Part shown: piece by piece, positions 20,165-32,205 of the stretch
Position numbering within the stretch: position 1 is the first letter of the stretch
Layout of the letters: every line of letters starts with the position of its first letter
Assembly (NCBI RefSeq): GCF_050003625.1
Contig: NC_134398.1
Span: 204,029,313 to 204,093,312 of the forward strand
Direction of reading: 5' to 3'
Length of the DNA: 64,000 nucleotides
Origin: Haematobia irritans
Lineage: Eukaryota > Arthropoda > Insecta > Diptera > Muscidae
Translations under genes and position numbers: made by a program
Notes under the pieces: model-generated
The model's input: the letters and a program-made list of their open reading frames with translations, nothing else
What the model was told of the DNA's origin: nothing
The model's database searches: none

Positions 20165-22274
20165 TATACCCTCCACCATAGGATGGGGGTATATTAACTT
20201 TGTCATTCCATTTGTAACACATCGAAATATTGCTCTAAGACCCCATAAAGTATATATATATTCTGGGTCGTGGTGAAATTCTGAGTCGATCTGAGCATGT
20301 CCGTCCGTCCGTCCGTCTGTTGAAATCACGCTAACTTCCGAACGAAACAAGCTATCGACTTGAAACTTGGCACAAGTAGTTGTTATTGATGTAGATCGGA
20401 TGGCAAATGGGCCATATCGGTCCACTTTTACGTATAGCCCCCATATAAACGGACCCCAAATTTGGCAGCAGACCCTCTAAGAGAAGCAAATTTCATCCGA
20501 TCCGGCTGAAATTTGGTACATGGTCTTTGTATATGGTCCTTAACAACCATCCAAAAATTGGTCCACATCGGTGCATAATTATATATAGCCCCCATATGAA
20601 CCGATCACCAGATTTGACCTCCGGAGCCTCTTGGAAGATCAAAATCCATCTGATTCAGTTGATATTTGGTACGTGCTGTTAATACATGACCTCAAACACC
20701 CATGCAAAAATTGGTCGAAATCGGTCCATAATTATATATAGTAGCCCCCATATAAACCGATCCCCAGACTTGACCTCCGGAGCTCCTTGGAAGAGCAAAA
20801 TTCATCCGATTCGGTTAAAATTTGGTACGTGATGTTAGTATATGGCATCCAACAACCATGCAGGAATTGGTTCATGTCAGTCCATAATTATATATAGCCC
20901 CCATATAAACCGATCCCCAGATTTGACCTCCGGTACCTTTTGGAGAAGCAAAACTCATCCGATCTGGGTGAAAATTGGTACGTGGTGGTAGTATATGATA
21001 TTTAACAACCATGCCAAAAGAGGTCCATATCAGTCCATAATCATATATAGCCCCCATATAAACCCATCCCGAGATTTGGTTTTGGAGCCTCTTGGAGGAG
21101 CAAATTTCGTCCGAGTCAGTTGAAATTTGGTACATTGGGCTAGTATATGGCCGTTAACAACCATGCCTAACTAGTTCCATATCGGTCTATAGTTATATAT
21201 AGCCCTCAGATAAATCGATCCCCAATTACACAAAAATTGGTCCATATTAGAGGTGTGCACGTGAGTAATAGTTTACTCACGCACACTAACGACTGAAAAA
21301 TCATACTCACGCACGATATTTTTTGGTAGGACTCACATTCACGCACACTCACGAAAAGAAAATTTGTACTCACGCACACTCACGCACGAAAACGTCGTGA
21401 CTCATGAAAAATACCGTGACTCACGAATGATATCGTGACTCACGAATAATTTTATGATTAATTTACCTTACCGAAGTGTCTGAAAACATGAGCATTATTA
21501 TGTTATTAATGTTATTATTATGTTACCTACGAAAGCTCAAGCTTCGGAAGCAGCCGAAAGCATTCATAAAAAATTTAATTTCAATACTATTTTTGACCAT
21601 CAAAAAAGTAACGGTCGTTACTTTATAAATGTGCTGTTTTCATATTTCGGAAACAAATATCATGTTTTGTAAAATTTTGCACAGGATATGTCAAGTAAAA
21701 AATCTGATTAAATTCTGTGTAATGTTTTCTTTCAGTAATAGGTTTGTTTTCAAATCAAAGAAAATTATTTATCAAAAAAAAAATCTTTTAAAAAGTAACG
21801 GTCGTTACAATATAAAAACTTAAACGATTTTTGTGTTTGAATTCATTTATTGTGGGTAAAAAAAAAAACATAAACGAAAAGCTATATTCTATTGCATAAT
21901 TCTTGCATACTTTTATTCGATATGAGAACAGTAAACATCATTACAATCTAAGCGTTTTAGGGTGTTGATTTTTAAAGTTGATATGCCTTTTAAGGGGTCA
22001 TAAACTTTGGAATTACCCATAAGCGACCCCCATATTTCAATTCTGGCTCCCTACGTACCGTGCAAAAATCCAAATCGATTCGTAATTATTTGTAGACTTA
22101 CCTACACATACCTTTTTTGTCTAATATGTACCTCGTATGGACTAACTCACAATTTAGAAAACGATTTAAGATACCACAACCCAAGTAATTCGATTGTGGT
22201 TGACAGTCTTTAGTACAAGTTTCTATGCAATCCATGGTAGAGGGTACATAAGATTCGGCCGTATATACTTGTTA
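20165..22274 (+). mobile_element. HINE-A, complete but interrupted
   Basis: The 5' end TATACCCTCCACCATAGG/GGGGTATATTAA is followed by TCCGTCCGTCCGTCTGTTG at 20301-20319. Five to six ~153-bp units follow, with core TATAGCCCCCATATAAACC. After about 1 kb of foreign sequence the 3' end AGATTCGGCCGTATATACTT lies at 22250-22269. Confidence 0.78.
21248..22230. mobile_element. Probable hAT-type relic with CTCACG subterminal repeats
   Basis: The insert in HINE-A starts TTAGAGGTGTGCACGTGAGT, a typical hAT-like end. It is followed by at least eight CTCACG or CGTGA motifs in 200 bp, then AT-rich sequence with no transposase. The opposite terminus is not recognisable, so the right boundary is a guess. 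Confidence 0.5.
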
Positions 22275-22295
22275 AAATATTGTTAAAGCCCGGTA

Positions 22296-23440
22296 CACGC
22301 AGAGAAGAAACATGATTGTCACAATCATATTCGAAGAGCAAAATAATATGATAGGAGCTATTTTTGCGGCGACCATGTAACATTTTAACCTGCAACCATG
22401 TTGGCTCAGTTAACATGGTTCTAAGAAAAATATAATTGTCCTCATCTAAAATGTTATTATATTGATAAAAAGAATTTTGTTTGAATGAAAAGACAATGGT
22501 CACAATTTAAAATGTTATGGTATTCATTAAAAATGTTTTTCTCCTAGTTAAAAGAACATGGTCACAACCTAAAATGTTTTGATCTTTATGAAAAAACTTT
22601 TTTCATCGTCGAAAAAAGGACGCCACTTGAGAAAAGAAAACACAAAACTAATTTTTTTTGTTTGTTTTTATTTATTTATAAACTAATTCATTGTTTATTT
22701 GTATTTATAATGCCGTTCAAGCAAACATCATATATTTTTACACACTCTATTTTATTTCAATTTCAACAATTAGTAATTATTCCATATTTACATCGTGCCC
22801 ATCAAATGTACAAACGCAAACATCATGTAACTGCAAATAAAAATAAATGATACCATATAGCAAAATGCAGAACAAAAAACAGGTACATTTTTTCAATTAC
22901 ACTTTCCTTTTTTTGTGGTCACATAAAACCACGTGCCACTTAAATAAATTAACACAAAACACAAAAAATCCGTATTCTTCGTCCATTCCAAGAAACAATC
23001 AACACACGACTGATGCGCAAAATGAAAATCGTGTGTACCTGGTTAATGTTTTTATAAAATTCTTTTCGCTGCAAAAAAGTTAAAAAATTAAATGGTCACG
23101 AAAAAATGTAAATGGTCTTTATGGCCATGTAATGGTTCTAGACATGTCTATACTCAACCTATAAAAATACTTTTTTCCCTGTAAAAAAGTAAAAAAATGG
23201 AATGGTCAGGAACATGATTTTCCCGACCATTTAATGGTTTCAAATTCTATCATTTAAATGATAAAACATGTTTGCGGTATTTGAGAACCATTCAAATGCT
23301 TATTGCCACCATACATTTTTCTCCGCTCGAAAACTATTTTTACAAAGACAAAATACATGGTTTTCGCGGCAATTACAGTACGGTAAGTAAGCATTAAATG
23401 GATGCGGCAACCATGTCCAAACACGGTTTTTCTGTGCGTG
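22296..23440. mobile_element. MITE family M3, full copy
   Basis: 1145 bp between CACGCAGAGAAGAAACATG and (complement) CACGCACAGAAAAACCGTG, flanked by TA at 22294-22295 and 23441-23442. The interior has repeated AACATG and ACCATG inverted motifs. Short frames inside (22662-23083) have no recognisable domain. Confidence 0.78.
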
Positions 23441-23442
23441 TA

Positions 23443-24300
23443 TACAGATCTTTCGAAAATTCCTATTATATACCGATAATGCAGTTTTGAGGAGTATTTC
23501 TTACAGTACGGTCACACTAGGCAAATATTTGACAAAAATCGAAAAAGAATTCGTCGCCACAGTCAAACGCAAACGTTTTTAGCTCATATTGGATATATTA
23601 CATCTCAATAGGAGTATTTTCCATAAACGGTATACAGATATTTCGAAAGTGCTCCTGGAAAAAAGTTTGCCACTCATTTTGGGCAAATATTTGCCTAGTG
23701 TGACCATACCCCTATGGGAACAAAATATAAACAATAGTTAACAAGTCCTCCCGGAGTTTTCCATAGCAAAAATACCAATGAATTTCTTATGGTAGAGAAA
23801 ACTTCATTAGAGATGCATACCGACCTTAAGTAGAGACGAATAAAAATCAGATCAGATTCTAAATATATATATTTTTTTTGTTTTCAAAAAATATTACAAC
23901 CCTCCTTAATATGAATATCACTACAATTTTTTGTCAAACTCCGCTGATTAAAACATCCAATTTTAATATCAGATACCGTCTAGAGAGAAATTCGTATACA
24001 TGCCGATAAAAACATGTTTGTATGTAAGGACGATAAGAACGACCTCTACAGAAAATTTCATTTGTATGTTGCAGTTTTACCATGCATTAATTATAGGAAT
24101 CGATAATGGCAATTTCCGATCAAAGGCAAATATAGCAATACGTTTCTTAATGTGACAATATAAACAGTCGATAACAACATTCCACTAAATACAAATGATT
24201 TCTTTATGGGTTAATTTCTGATTAAAATCATCAATATAGGACGGTACATACGAGTACCTCCAGCGGTACTTTTGTGTGGCGATAAAAGAGCTTAGTCTTT
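23443..24300. repeat. Dispersed repeat family D, several copies, with M4 inside
   Basis: Blocks such as TATATACCGATAATGCAG, CGGAGTTTTCCATAGC, GATGCATACCGACCTTAA and TGGCAATTTCCGATC recur in family D copies elsewhere. The M4 MITE at 23510-23705 sits within. Confidence 0.5.
23510..23705. mobile_element. MITE family M4, copy with perfect 22-bp inverted termini
   Basis: The left terminus (23510-23531, GGTCACACTAGGCAAATATT...) and the right terminus (23684-23705) are exact reverse complements. The total is 196 bp and non-coding. Each terminus contains GGTCACACT, the core of the fly promoter element known as Motif 1. Confidence 0.9.
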
Positions 24301-24310
24301 TATATTTTCC

Positions 24311-24632
24311 ATAGGAACAAAATAATAAAAACCGATAATAACTACACGCGGAAGTTATTATCGAAGATGGTTAATAATCTGGACGAAATACTCCCAATAT
24401 GCGTACTCATTTTGCAACCATCACCATAGTTCTCATATCGAAAAAAAATTTTAAAAATTTTAAAATTTTCCATAGGAACAAAATAATAAAAACCGATAAT
24501 AACTACACGCGGAAGTTATTATCGAAGATGGTTAATAATCTGGGCGAAATACTCCCAATATGCGTACTCATTTTGCAACCATCACCATAGTTCTCATATC
24601 GAAAAACAATTTTAAAAATTGTATCTTAAGGT
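24311..24632 (+). repeat. 161-bp tandem duplication, two copies
   Basis: The block beginning ATAGGAACAAAATAATAAAA at 24311 repeats at 24472 with almost no change (one G/A difference at CTGGACG/CTGGGCG and small edits at the junction), so it is recent. Confidence 0.88.
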
Positions 24633-25235
24633 GATAGATGTAATAATAGTTTAAAAGTATTTGGTAGTATTTTACCAAATATGCATGTGATTTACGCAAG
24701 CATGTAAAGCATTACAGAAATATTCGGAGAAACTAGAAATTCGTTTAAATTTCATTACCAGTTATCTCATGCAAGGATAAAAGGAACAAAATCGTTAACA
24801 ACGTATCGGAGAATTTATATTAGCAAAAATAGTCATACATTTTTGAATGTGAAAATTTCGTTTGGCATGAATAACAGGCTCTATAGGTGAAGTTTTTCCA
24901 TGTGAATATAACAAGAAGTCGGTAACAACGTATCATGACTGTTTGTAATCGAAACAAACGTGGTGAGTAGTTTTTTCATACTAAGATTCCAAATGAATAC
25001 TAATTACTTTATTGACTAAAACTTATATCTAGAATATTGAAAATCTTAACCTACTCTATAACAAGATAACAACAATCTGTTATCATTCTTCTAGCTCTCT
25101 TCATAAACACACATATGCCGCTGCGTTTCATTAGGATCATCTTATGAAAAAAGATCATAAAACACAACACACGCAAGGCACTGATAATAGACCACCCTAA
25201 GACAACTAGATGCACTTAACATACGTTATCCCATG

Positions 25236-25355
25236 TGGATAATGGCTAAAGTGCCCTTCATATCATTGTAGGGACATATTTTATTATCAGGAATATGGAT
25301 AATGGCTAAAGTGCCCTTCATATCATTGTAGGGACATATTTTATTATCAGGAATA
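25236..25355 (+). repeat. 60-bp tandem duplication, two identical copies
   Basis: TGGATAATGGCTAAAGTGCC through TTATTATCAGGAATA occurs twice with an exact 60-bp period. It lies about 340 bp upstream of the orphan first exon. Confidence 0.9.
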
Positions 25356-25654
25356 TTAGCGATAGTGATATTCCATGTTCAAAGCATATTTGTTTTGAAC
25401 ATGACATTTATTTTAGCAAAAGTCATACATTTTTTATTGCAAAAAATTCGTTAGATACGAATAACAGGCTCTCAAGATAAAATTTTTCCATTTGGAGATA
25501 AAATGAAAACGTCGGTAACAACGTATCATGGCATTTACATACAATAAGATTTACTTTTAAGTAAAATCAAAAATTTGATAATTTTCAATATATCTTGCAG
25601 AACCAAAACTATTAATAACTCATTGACTTAAAAAAAAAAAACTCCAAAGTACAA

Positions 25655-25662
25655 TATATAAA
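25655..25662 (+). promoter_or_regulatory. TATA box for the orphan AIG1/ADTRP-type exon
   Basis: TATATAAA lies 35 bp before the ATG at 25697. Initiation 25-30 bp downstream would give a 5' leader of only about 5-15 nt. Confidence 0.5.
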
Positions 25663-25696
25663 CCAAGTAGAAGACATAAAAGAAAACAGCTGCAAA

Positions 25697-25894
25697 ATGA
25701 CAAAAGTTGAACTTTATAAATCACGGATATTTGTTACAATTATCCATTTGCTGGCATTGGGTCAATTTGTCTACGCTTTATATTTTCACAAATTCGAAAC
25801 GCAACGTAGTTATAAAACAAAACCAACGGAAGTACGAAAAATGGTACCAGATACAATGGAAAAGAAGCTACAATACTTAACATACTGGAATTTG
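25697..25894 (+). CDS. Orphan first exon of an AIG1/ADTRP-family protein
   Basis: The exon encodes 66 residues, [18 protein letters not shown]..., with one membrane segment (about residues 11-30). It ends QYLTYWNL just before a good donor, GTAAGT (25895). In AIG1/ADTRP proteins (membrane threonine hydrolases of fatty-acid esters of hydroxy fatty acids) the conserved LTF/Y-x-N motif holds the catalytic threonine; here that is T62. The exon ends in phase 0 at the same codon as exon 1 of the gene at 52577, so it joins exon 2 there in register (LTYWNL+IIQ). I found no matching second exon in the next 26 kb. It is therefore a distant alternative first exon, part of a paralogue whose other exons I could not see, or a relic. 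The family call is firm; the gene structure is not. Confidence 0.65.
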
Positions 25895-26369
25895 GTAAGT
25901 TAATTAATTGTAAATATATAGAAATTTTGTGTTATTATTATTAATTAATAGTGTTCATTAACTTTAATCGTAGCATTAAAAGAGAGAATAAATGTCAAAA
26001 ATCCTTCCGGAGTACAAAATTTTGGAAAAAAAAGTACGGTAACGAAAAAATAATATTAAGATATAAAAGCATCAATCGATTTTTTTGCAAACATACACTG
26101 AAAAAAGCACTAATGATTTTGGTATCGATTCCGAGCCAAATTCATGGTCGACTTGAAGAGAACTTATGCTATGTTTCAAGTTAAAAATGGCTTTAAAATT
26201 AATTGCTGAAAAAATCTCCTATTAATGAACGCCTTTTCGCTTTGTTGACAAGATACAAAAAGTAAACTAATTTAAAGATGATTTCATTAATTTTGAAGAA
26301 TTTTTCTGAATTATTAAAGCCTAGTAGACCTTGGTCACACAAAATTTTCTTTCGTGTTAAGATCACGGT
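25895..26369. other. Sequence after the orphan exon, no second exon seen
   Basis: Begins with the splice donor. A MITE-like end (TACACTGAAAAAAGCACT) lies at 26094-26111. The 77-codon frame at 25951-26184 runs through it and has no family similarity. Confidence 0.5.
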
Positions 26370-27150
26370 TGCCCATTTGGTAGAATTCTACAAAAACTGG
26401 TAGATTTTTTACTGTTTGGTAGTTTGGTAGAATTTTTGATGTTTGGGTAAATTGTACAAACCATTTGCTTTCCAACTTAAATTTTCTAGAGAAATAAAAT
26501 TTTGAGAAAATTTTCTATAAAAATAAAATTTTGAGAAATTTTTCTATAGAAATAAAATTTTGAGAAATATTTTTATAGAAATAAAATATTGACAAAATAT
26601 TCTATAAAAATAAAATTTTAACAAAATTTTCTATAAAAATAAAATTTTGACAAAATTTTCTATAGAAATACAATTTTGACAAAATTTTCTATAAAAATAA
26701 AATTTAGAGAAAATTTTCTATAGAAACAAAAATTTTGTGAAAATTTTCTATAGAAATAAAATTTTCAGAAATATTCTATGGAAATAAAATATTGAGAAGT
26801 TTTCCATAGAAATAAAACTTGGAGAAATTTTTCTATAGAAATAAAACTTGGAGAAATTTTTCTATAGAAATAAAATTTTGAGAAACTTTTCTATAGAAAT
26901 AAAACTTGGAGAAGTTTTTCCATAGAAATAAAATTTTGAGAAAATTTTCTATAGAAATAAAATTTTGAAAAAATTTTCTATAGAAAGAAAAATTTTAAAT
27001 TTGACAATATATTCTATAGAAATAAAATTTTCTATAGAAATAAAATTTTGAGAAAATTTTCTGTAGAAATAAAAATTTGACAATATATTCTATAGAAATA
27101 AAATTTAGCCAAAATATTCCATTGAAATAAAATTTTCAATAGAAATAAAA
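26370..27150 (+). repeat. 29-bp minisatellite array with GGTTGCCC leader
   Basis: The leader at 26368-26470 (GGTTGCCCATTTGGTAG, then repeated TTTGGTAG) is followed by about 22 variant units. In many of them GAC is replaced by GAG. Confidence 0.88.
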
Positions 27151-27650
27151 TTAAGTTGAAATCAAAAAAACAAAAACAATGATTAAAGGAAAAAAAACCA
27201 ACAGTAACAAAACAAAACGAATGAAAAAAAGAGGAAGCACGCTTAAAATAAACCCAGCCAACTGCACTCAAATCGATGATTTGACGGTGGCAAAGAAAAA
27301 GAGATATGTTGGTACGAATTTATTTCGGCATAAGCCGGCTATCGTTTAAACTTTTTTCGGAAAGTTCAAGTGTGGTTTCCTTTTGGGTTTAATTAACTGC
27401 CTGAATTTCTGATAATTAGTTTGCTGCAAGTAGAGGATGCTGATGAGGAATGTGGTAATTCCGAAACGTGTGCCCATCCAACCATCTTGCAGTCTATAGG
27501 GATTTGCCCAAATAAATTTAACAAACATTCTTTTCCTCTTGTTGTTATGCTACACCTGTAGTTTAGTCAATGCATGGTTTTAAGCTGAAATCAAAAAAAC
27601 AACAACAATGATTAACGGAAAAAAACCAACAACAACAAAACAAAACGAAT
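27151..27650 (+). repeat. Conserved non-repeat module between minisatellite arrays
   Basis: Two copies of a block (AAATCAAAAAAACAA ... AACAAAACAAAACGAATGAA), at 27157-27225 and 27586-27652, flank ~320 bp of unique sequence. Before the second copy lies TGCTACACCTGTAGTTTAGT, which recurs at 32279 and 38764. It is probably the constant part of the element that carries the arrays. The unique part shows no open frame of note. Confidence 0.65.
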
Positions 27651-27790
27651 GAAGAAATAAAATTTTGAAAAAATTTTCTATAGAAGTAAAATTTTGAGAA
27701 AATTTTCTATAGAAATAAAATTTTGAGAACATTTTCCATAAATATAAAATTTTGAGAAAAATCTCTATAGAAATAAAATTTCGTAAAAGC
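27651..27790 (+). repeat. 29-bp minisatellite, short array
   Basis: About five units (AAATAAAATTTTGAGAA...), continuing after the conserved module. Confidence 0.85.
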
Positions 27791-28233
27791 TTCATTTTCG
27801 ACTGAAAGTTTTAATACAGTGCCCTATTTTTATTTGTCACCTTTCAGCTTCATTTTCGACAGAAAGTTTTAAAAATAACAGCCTCCTATTTTTTTTATTT
27901 TGTCACCTTTTATAATTTAGTATATATTTAAGAAATTTTATCATCATACAATTAACCTTCGCTTATGCTATGTGGGAAAATATTCTTCGAAAAAATCCAT
28001 TAATAATGTTTCCTTAATTAAATCAACGAATTTAATAACAAATTTATGATACTATTTTCATATTTATTATTTATTTCGTATTTATTTCGTATTAATTTCG
28101 CCTTTTTCCTCGCTTATTTTTGGTTCTGACATATGCAGGTCATTGCTTCTCGTTTTTTTTTTTTCTTGGAGCATTTATGGTATTCTCTTCAATTAATTAA
28201 CCAATATTTATTGGTTTATGTGTGCAGCTTTTT
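27791..28233. other. AT-rich DNA with a short duplicated block
   Basis: GCTTCATTTTCGAC...GAAAGTTTTAA...CCTATTTTT...TGTCACCTTT is present twice in tandem (27788-27845 and 27847-27912). Nothing else was recognised. Confidence 0.5.
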
Positions 28234-28383
28234 TATACCCACCACCATAAAATGGTGACGGGGGTATAATAAGTTTGTCATTCCGTTTGTAACACATCGA
28301 AATATCGATTTCCGACTATATAAAGTATATATATTCTTGATCAGGGAGAATTTCTAAGACGATATAAGCATGTCCGTCTGTCC

Positions 28384-28423
<40 letters not shown>

Positions 28424-30515
28424 GCCTGTCTGTCTGTTGTAATCACGCTACAGCGTTCAATAATGGCGCTATCGCCCCGAAATTTGGCACAGATTCGTTT
28501 TTTGTTTGCAGGCAGGTCAAGTTCAAAGATGGGCTATATCGGTGCAAGTTTTGATATAGTCCCCATATAAACCGACCTCCCTATTTGGGGTCTTGAGCCT
28601 ATAAAAACCGTAGTTTTTATCAGATTTGCCTGAAATTGGAAATCTAAAGGTATTTTGGAATCATAAAGAGGTGTGTCGAAAATGGTCCGTGTCGGTCCAT
28701 GTTTTGGTATAGCCCCCATATAGACCGATCTCCCGATGTTGCTTCTTGGGCGTCTAGAAACTATATTTACCATCCGATTTCCCTGAAATTGGAAATCTAG
28801 AGGTATTTTGAAACCATAAAGAGGTGTGTCGAAAATGGTTCGTATCGGTCCATGTTTTGGTATAGCCCCCATATAGACCGATCTCCCGATTTTGCTTCTT
28901 GGGCGTCTAGAAACTATATTTACCATCCGAGTTGCCTGAAATTGGAAATCTAGAGGTATTGTGGGACTATAAAGAGGTGTGTCGAAAATGGTTCGTATCG
29001 GTCCATGTTTTGGTATAGCCCCCATATAGACCGATCTCCCGATTTTGTTTCTTACGCGTCTAGAAACAGTATTTTCTATCCGATTTGTCTGAAATTGGAA
29101 ATTTTTGGTATAGCCCCCATATAGACCGATCTCCCGATTTTGCTTCTTGGGCGTCTAGAAACTATATTTACCATCCGATTTCCCTGAAATTGGAAATCTA
29201 GAGGTATTTTGAAACCATAAAGAGGTGTGTCGAAAATGGTCCGTATCGGTTCATGTTTTGGTATAGCCCCCCTATAGACCGATCTCCCGATTTTGCTTCT
29301 AGGTCTTCTAGGAACTATATTTACCATCCGATTTGCCTGAAGTTGGAAATCTAGAGGTATTTGAGGACCATAAAAAGGTGTGTCGAAAATGGTGCCCATC
29401 GGTCCATGTTTTGGTATAGCCCCCATATAGACCGATCTCCCGATTTTGCTTCTTGGGCTTCTAGAAACTATATTTTCTATCCGATTTTCCTGAAATTGAA
29501 AATCTAGAGTTCTTTTGGGACCATAAAAAGGTGTGTCGAAAATGGTGCCCATCGGTCCATGTTTTGGTATAGCCCCCATATAGACCGATCTCCCGATTTT
29601 GCTTCTTGGGCTTCTAAAAACTATATTTACCATCCGATTTGCCTGAAATTCTAGAGCTTCTATAAACTTTATTTATTACCCGATTTGCCTGAAATTCGAA
29701 ATCGAGATGTATTTTTAGACCACTAATAAGTGTGCCGAAATTGAGGTATATCGAGGTCCATTTTTTGGTATAACCCCCATATAGACTGATCTCTCGATTT
29801 TTACTTCTTGGGCGTCTAGAGACTATATTTTTTAGCCGATTTGTTTGAAATTGAAAATCTGTAGGTATTTTAAGATCACACATATGTGAGTAGCAAATGA
29901 TGCCTATCGGTCCATGTTTTGGTATAGCCCCAATATAGATCGATCTCCCGGCTTTATTTCTTGGGCTTCTAGAATCTGTAGTTTTTATACGATTTGCTGG
30001 AAATTAGTAATCTATAATGAAATTTTAGACAAACGAAATGTCCTTTTCGTATAAAGTATTTTCGTTTATTAAACGATTGTCTCAAAAATTTGTGTCAAAA
30101 AAAAAAAAAAACTTTGCTTGTCTAAAATTACGTTTCTCAAAAAAGAAAACACTTCTTTCATGGTCATGAAAATTGCTTGAAACTAAAAGTAGAATTTTCC
30201 ATATTTAACTCATCGTATTTGTTTAAATAATGGCGGAAAAAATACACGATATGTTTATAATTCTCTAAAACTCAAACAAAATTGGTTTTCATAAATCCAG
30301 AATCTGATCTGGTCTTCATAGGTAGAATCTTTAAAGTTTGTCTTCGGGAACTGACTTGCTTGGGAGAAGATTTCTCATCAAACCCCCTACAATTCTATAT
30401 ATTATCAAGTAACGTACTACGACGAAGAGTTTTCAAAGTAAACTATTATATTTGATTCATGGTGGTGGGTATTTAAGATTCGGCCCGGCCGAATTTACTG
30501 CTTTATATACTTGTT
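28234..30515 (+). mobile_element. HINE-B, complete
   Basis: The 5' end TATACCCACCACCATAAAAT/GGGGGTATAATAAG is followed by a (GTCT)n block (28371-28437), then about nine units of exactly 153 bp where undisturbed (unit starts near 28722, 28875, 29028, 29123, 29276, 29429, 29582). Each unit carries GGTATAGCCCCCATATAGAC. The 3' part ends GGTGGGTATTTAAGATTCGG with the CGGCCCGGCCG palindrome and ATATACTTGTTT. It encodes no protein; the long minus-strand frames (28534-29025 and 29076-29633) are a by-product of a period divisible by three. Confidence 0.88.
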
Positions 30516-31141
30516 TTTTTGTCATAAAGAGTACACAGCCAGATTGAAGACATGTTGTTCGCAAGTAATGAACAATAAAATTGTATTGTATAAATATTTG
30601 TTTATAAACAAACACATTCGATTGGGAGATGGGTGTGTGTGTGTGAGTACTAGCGAATATGAATGTCACAAATGAATGCAAAATCGAAGAAAATCAATTT
30701 CCATTATTTTGAAAAACAGAAAATATAAAAATAAGCTATACTTTCAGATTTAGAAAGAGGAATTTAAAAAAAGCTAAACTCCCTATTTGACTTGTTCAGA
30801 AGTTACACTCAAAATACCTTGAACAAAATTTTGGTTAATTTTTAGAAAATTCAGATTCAGATTCAGACATTACAAACGAAGATGCCACGCCTATTTCATA
30901 AAAAATAAGTACATATTTTTCAACAAATTCAAGAAAATTTATTAGACCTAATTTTTTTCACTTGTTAATGAAAATTTCCAATTTTGAAGGAAGGAAATTT
31001 GAGTTCAAAATTTTCTAACATGTTTTTAGTACCATATGAAATTCATGATGGACGCATTACTATTACTATAACATTAACTATTTTATAGGAGACGCGAATT
31101 TAATAAATCTTTCTTCATTTGTGTATAATTTTCCCTATTTT
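30516..31141. other. Intergenic DNA, nothing recognised
   Basis: AT-rich, with a short (GT)n run near 30632 and no gene. Confidence 0.5.
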
Positions 31142-32205
31142 TATACCCTCAACCGTAGGATGGGGGGTATATTAACTTTGTCATTCCGTTTGTAACACAT
31201 CGGAATATTGCTCTAAGACCCCATAAAGTATATACAAATATCTGGGTCGTGGTGAAATTCTGAGTCGATCTAAGCATGTCCGTCCGTCCGTCTGTTGAAA
31301 TCCCGCTAACTTCCGAAAGAAACAAGCTATCGACTTGAAACTTGGAACAAGTAGTTGTAATTGATGTAGGTCGGATAGTATTGCAAATGGGCCATATCGG
31401 ACCACTTTTACGTATAGCCCCCATATAAGCCGACGCTCAGATTTGGCTTGCGGAGCCTCTTTGAGGAGCAAGATTCATCCGATCCGGTTTAAATTTGGTA
31501 TATAGTGTTAGTATGTGGTCTCTCACAACCATGCAAAAATTGGTCCATATCGGTCCATAATTATATAGAGCCCCCATATAAACCGATCCCCCTATTTGGT
31601 TTGCGGAGCCTCGTGGAGGAGCAAAATTCATCCGATTCGGTTGAAATGTGGTACGTGGTGTTAGTATATGGTCTCTAACAACCATGCAAAAATTGGTCCA
31701 TATCGGTCCATAATTGTATATAGCCCCCATATAAACCGATCTCCAGATTTGAACTCCGGAGCCTCTTGGGAGAGCAAAATTCATCCAATCCGATTAAAAT
31801 TTGGTACGAGGTTTTATTATGTCGTATCTAACAACCATGCAAAAATTAGTCCATATCGGTCCATAATTATATATAGCCCCCATATAAACCGATCTCCAGA
31901 TTTTAACTCCGGAGCCTCTTGGAAGAGCAAACTTCATCCGATCCGGTTGAATTTTAGTACGTCGTGTAGTATATGGTTTCTAATAACCATGCAAAAATTG
32001 GTCCATATCGGTCCATAATTATATATAGCCCCCATATAAACCAATTCCCAGATTTGACCTCCGGAGAATCATGGAGGAGCAAAATTCACCCGATCCGGTA
32101 TATGGTCTCTAACAACCATGCAAAAATTGGTCCATATCGGTCCATAATTATATATAGCCGATCCCCAATCACACAAAAATTGATCCATATCGGTTCATAA
32201 TCATG
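31142..32205 (+). mobile_element. HINE-A, 3'-truncated copy
   Basis: The 5' end TATACCCTCAACCGTAGG is followed by TCCGTCCGTCCGTCTGTTG and about five ~153-bp units with ATATATAGCCCCCATATAAA. It stops without the 3' stem-loop and runs into a minisatellite leader. Confidence 0.82.

Noticed and set aside
28534..29633. 163- and 185-codon minus-strand frames
   Set aside because: They follow a 153-bp tandem repeat divisible by three inside a HINE; there is no start context or neighbouring gene structure. Kept only as a finding about periodicity.
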